From Sciurus carolinensis (Eukaryota > Chordata > Mammalia > Rodentia > Sciuridae), in assembly GCF_902686445.1 (NCBI RefSeq), contig NC_062215.1, positions 29,348,750 to 29,412,749 on the forward strand: a DNA stretch of 64,000 nt. Reading direction: 5' to 3'. A model generated the notes under the pieces. That model was given only the letters and a program-made list of their open reading frames with translations. It ran no database searches and was not told the origin of the DNA. Positions 62,001-64,000 of this stretch are shown one piece after another (the stretch's first letter is position 1; every line of letters begins with the position of its first letter). The translations under genes and the position numbers were made by a program.

Positions 62001-62853
62001 TTACTTCTAAGCATTTTTTTATTTCCCTCCTGATGTCTTCTGTTATCCATTCATCATATAATAGTGTATTATTTAATCTCCAGGTATTGGAGAAGTTTCT
62101 GTTTTTTATTCTGTCATTTATTTCTAATTTCAATCCATTATGATCTGATAGAGTACAAGATAGTATCTCTATCTTCTTGTATTTGCTAACAGTAGCTTTG
62201 TGGCATCAAATATGGTCTATTTTAGAGAAGGATCCATGTGCTGCTGAGAAGAAAGTGTATTCATTCTTTGTTGGATGGTATATTCTATATATGTCCGTTA
62301 AGTCTAAATTGTTGATTGTGTTGTTGAGATCTATAGTTTCTTTATTCAATTTTTGTTTGGACGATCTATCCAGTGGTGAGAGAGGTGTGTTAAAATCACC
62401 TAGTATTATTGTGTTGTGGTCTATTTGGTTTCTAAAACTGAGAAGGATTTGTTTGACGTACGTGGATGAGCCAATGTTCAGGGCATAGATATTTATGATT
62501 GTTATGTCTTGCTGATTTATGCTTCCCTTAAGCAGCATGTAATGTCCTTCTTTATCCCTTCTGACTAGTTTTGGTTTGAAGTCCACATTATCTGAAATGA
62601 GGATGGATACTCCAGCTTTTTTGCTGTGTCCGTGTGCATGGTATGTTTTTCCCCATCCTTTCACCTTTAGTCTATGGGTGTCTCTTTCTATGAGATGAGT
62701 CTCTTGCAGGCAGCATATTGTTGGATTTTTCTTTTTAATCCAATGTGCCAGTCTGTGTCTTTTGATTGATGAATTCAGGCCATTAACATTCAGGGTTATT
62801 ATTGTGATATGATTTGTATTCCCAGTCAATTGACTCATATTTGTTTTTGACAT
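59025..62853 (-). pseudogene. LINE-1 ORF2 (endonuclease/reverse transcriptase), broken
   Basis: ORF2p nicks DNA and copies L1 RNA at the target. Domains in order: APE-like endonuclease (62853 to about 62130) with LNVNGLN, the Glu of QETHL, GDFNTPL and SDHNG; linker and RT (about 61900-60300) with [16 protein letters not shown] and the active-site region at 60722-60733; C-terminal Cys/His motif C-X3-C-X7-H-X4-C ([13 protein letters not shown] then CCWGC) near 59400. Lesions: in-frame TGA at 62206-62208; one A lost at 61207-61210; FADD changed to FAAD (codon 60725-60727); one T lost on the coding strand at 60419-60422; TGT to TGA at 59193-59195. The family stop lies at 59025-59027. Adding the two lost bases gives exactly 1277 codons, which supports this reading. 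No functional protein is expected. Confidence 0.95.
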
Positions 62854-62884
62854 GATTTTGTTTCTCCTTTATTTGGCTATTCCT

Positions 62885-63930
62885 TTAGGCTAGCGCCTCC
62901 TGTTGCTGATTTGCATCGTTGTTTTTCATCTCTTCCTCATGGAATATTTTGCTGAGAATGTTCTGTAATGCTGGCTTTCTTTTTGTAAATTCCTTTAGCT
63001 TTTGTTTATCATGGAAGGATCTTATTTCATCATCAAATTTGAAGGTAAGTTTTGCTGGGTATAAGATTCTTGGTTGGCATCCGTTTTCTTTCAGGTCTTG
63101 GTATATGTTGTTCCAGGCCCTTCTAGCTTTTAGGGTCTGCATTGAAAAATCTGCTGATATTCTTATTGGTTTCCCTCTGAATGTAATTTGATTCTTTTCT
63201 CTCGCGGCCTTTAAAATTCTGTCTTTATTTTGTATGTTAGGTATTTTCATAATAATGTGCCTTGGTGTGGGTCTGTTGTAATTTTGTATGTTTGGAGTTC
63301 TATAAGCCTCTTGTACTTGGTTTTCCATTTCATTCTTCAGATTTGGGAAATTTTCTGATATTATTTCATTGAATAGATTGTTCATTCCTTTGGTTTGTTT
63401 CTCTGTGCCCTCCTCAATCCCAATAATTCTTAAATTTGGCCTTTTCATGATATCCCATAATTCTTGTAGATTCTGTTCATGATTTCTTACCATCTTTTCT
63501 GTTTGGCCAATTTGCTTTCAAGATTAAATAATTTGTCTTCAATGTCTGAGGTTCTGTCTTCCAGATGTTCTATCTTATTGGTTATGCTTTCTATGGAGTT
63601 TTTAACTTGGTTTATTGTTTCCTTCATTTCAAGTATTTCAGTTTGTTTTTTTTTCAGTATCTCTAACTCTTTATTGAAATGATCTCTTGCTTCCCGTATT
63701 TGGTCTTTTAACTGTTGATTGGTGCGATCATTTAATGCCTGCATTTGCTCTTTCATCTCCTCCTTCAATGCCTGCATTTGCTCTTTCATCTCCTCATTAG
63801 CTTCCCTGATCGTTTTAATTACGTACATTCTGAACTCCCTTTCTGACATTTCTTCTGCTGTGCTGTCATTGGGTTTTATTGATGTAGTATCTGGGTTTGT
63901 TTGGGACATTTTCTTCCCTTGTTTTCTCAT
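62885..63930 (-). pseudogene. LINE-1 ORF1 (RNA-binding chaperone), frameshifted
   Basis: ORF1p normally trimerises through a coiled coil and coats L1 RNA in the cytoplasmic RNP. The start is the first Met after the 5' UTR at 63930 (MRKQGKKMSQ...). Residues about 1-50 are polar and low in order. About 50-145 is a long heptad-rich coiled coil with many Glu, Lys, Gln and Leu and an 11-residue tandem repeat (63734-63799). The RRM-like and C-terminal domains follow: motifs RIIGIEEG near 63430, then a stretch with RHIIMKIPN, DRILKAAREK and ISADFSMQTLKARRAW, typical of L1 ORF1 C-termini. The frame breaks at the A run read at 63495-63498, where one A is missing; frame one stops at 63487 and the second frame runs open to 62885. 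Without the deletion the product would be about 348 residues, a normal family length. Confidence 0.93.
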
Positions 63931-64000
63931 ATTGGTCAGTTGTCAGTGGGACCCTGAGATATTGCAGTTTTCCGCTATTGGCTTATAGTGTCCCGGTAGA
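63931..64000 (-). other. LINE-1 5' UTR, partial
   Basis: The 70 bases upstream of the ORF1 start, as far as the window reaches. An internal L1 promoter normally lies in this UTR, mostly beyond the window edge, so promoter integrity cannot be judged. Confidence 0.7.

Larger units (their letters stand above)
58728..64000 (-). mobile_element. Near full-length LINE-1 (5' UTR cut by window end), inactive
   Basis: Non-LTR retrotransposon read on the minus strand. In order it shows a partial 5' UTR (63931-64000), ORF1 (63930-62885), a 31-base spacer, ORF2 (62853-59025), a G-rich 3' UTR (about 59024-58754) and an A-rich tail seen as T runs at 58728-58753. ORF lengths after allowing for three one-base deletions are about 348 and 1276 codons, matching the usual L1 ORF1 and ORF2 sizes. 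The copy cannot move by itself: frames and the reverse transcriptase site are broken (see ORF entries). The 5' end lies outside the window, so target-site duplications cannot be read. Being nearly complete with few lesions, it is the youngest large element here. Confidence 0.97.

Overview
This window is AT-rich mammalian nuclear DNA without a recognisable host protein-coding gene. Two repeat types point to a squirrel (Sciuridae: ground squirrel, marmot or tree squirrel). One is the ID SINE, a tRNA-Ala-like head with a tail built on AAATAAATAAAAT and ending in a TACAACTAAAAA-type motif. The other is the dimeric B1-plus-ID SINE (B1-dID/MEN type). The young LINE-1 copies share one rodent-type 3' end. 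The species call is inference from remembered repeat families; I ran no search. Almost all short open frames in the window lie in repeats or unique non-coding DNA and show no sign of being genes.

Layout. 1-12.3 kb: mostly unique AT-rich DNA with old mammalian repeats (an ERVL MLT2-like LTR, an MLT1-like LTR, MIR, L2, a MER3-like hAT relic), one ID SINE inside a MIR, and CA microsatellites. 12.3-14.1 kb: two old LTRs side by side, each split by a younger MaLR-type LTR in the same orientation. 14.3-22.1 kb: L2, hAT, several L1 relics (one L1 inside another) and an ORR1/MT-like LTR. 22-31.4 kb: largely unique DNA with SINEs, MIR, L2, a Tigger-like DNA transposon and an MLT1 LTR split by a SINE; a perfect RFX X-box lies at 27.6 kb. 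31.4-50.7 kb: two 5'-truncated L1s, two more copies of the MaLR-type LTR (one splitting a MIR), an ERV1-like LTR, a long polypurine tract and a CpG-enriched patch near 46.2 kb. 50.7-58.7 kb: mainly unique DNA, a GATA-type microsatellite, candidate conserved segments, one candidate exon and a perfect 15-bp inverted repeat.

58.73-64.0 kb: the main structure, a nearly full-length LINE-1 on the minus strand whose 5' UTR runs off the window. Its ORF1 and ORF2 are recognisable from end to end, but it is dead: three one-base deletions in A/T runs, two premature stops, and a substitution of the first aspartate of the FADD reverse transcriptase motif. Its 3' UTR carries telomere-like and G-rich repeats on the sense strand.

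No genes work together here. The window is best read as intergenic or deep intronic sequence whose history is written in nested transposon insertions. I found no convincing undescribed system. The better leads are the L1 3' UTR repeats, the ORF1 11-residue duplication, the CpG-rich patch, the X-box and the candidate exon.
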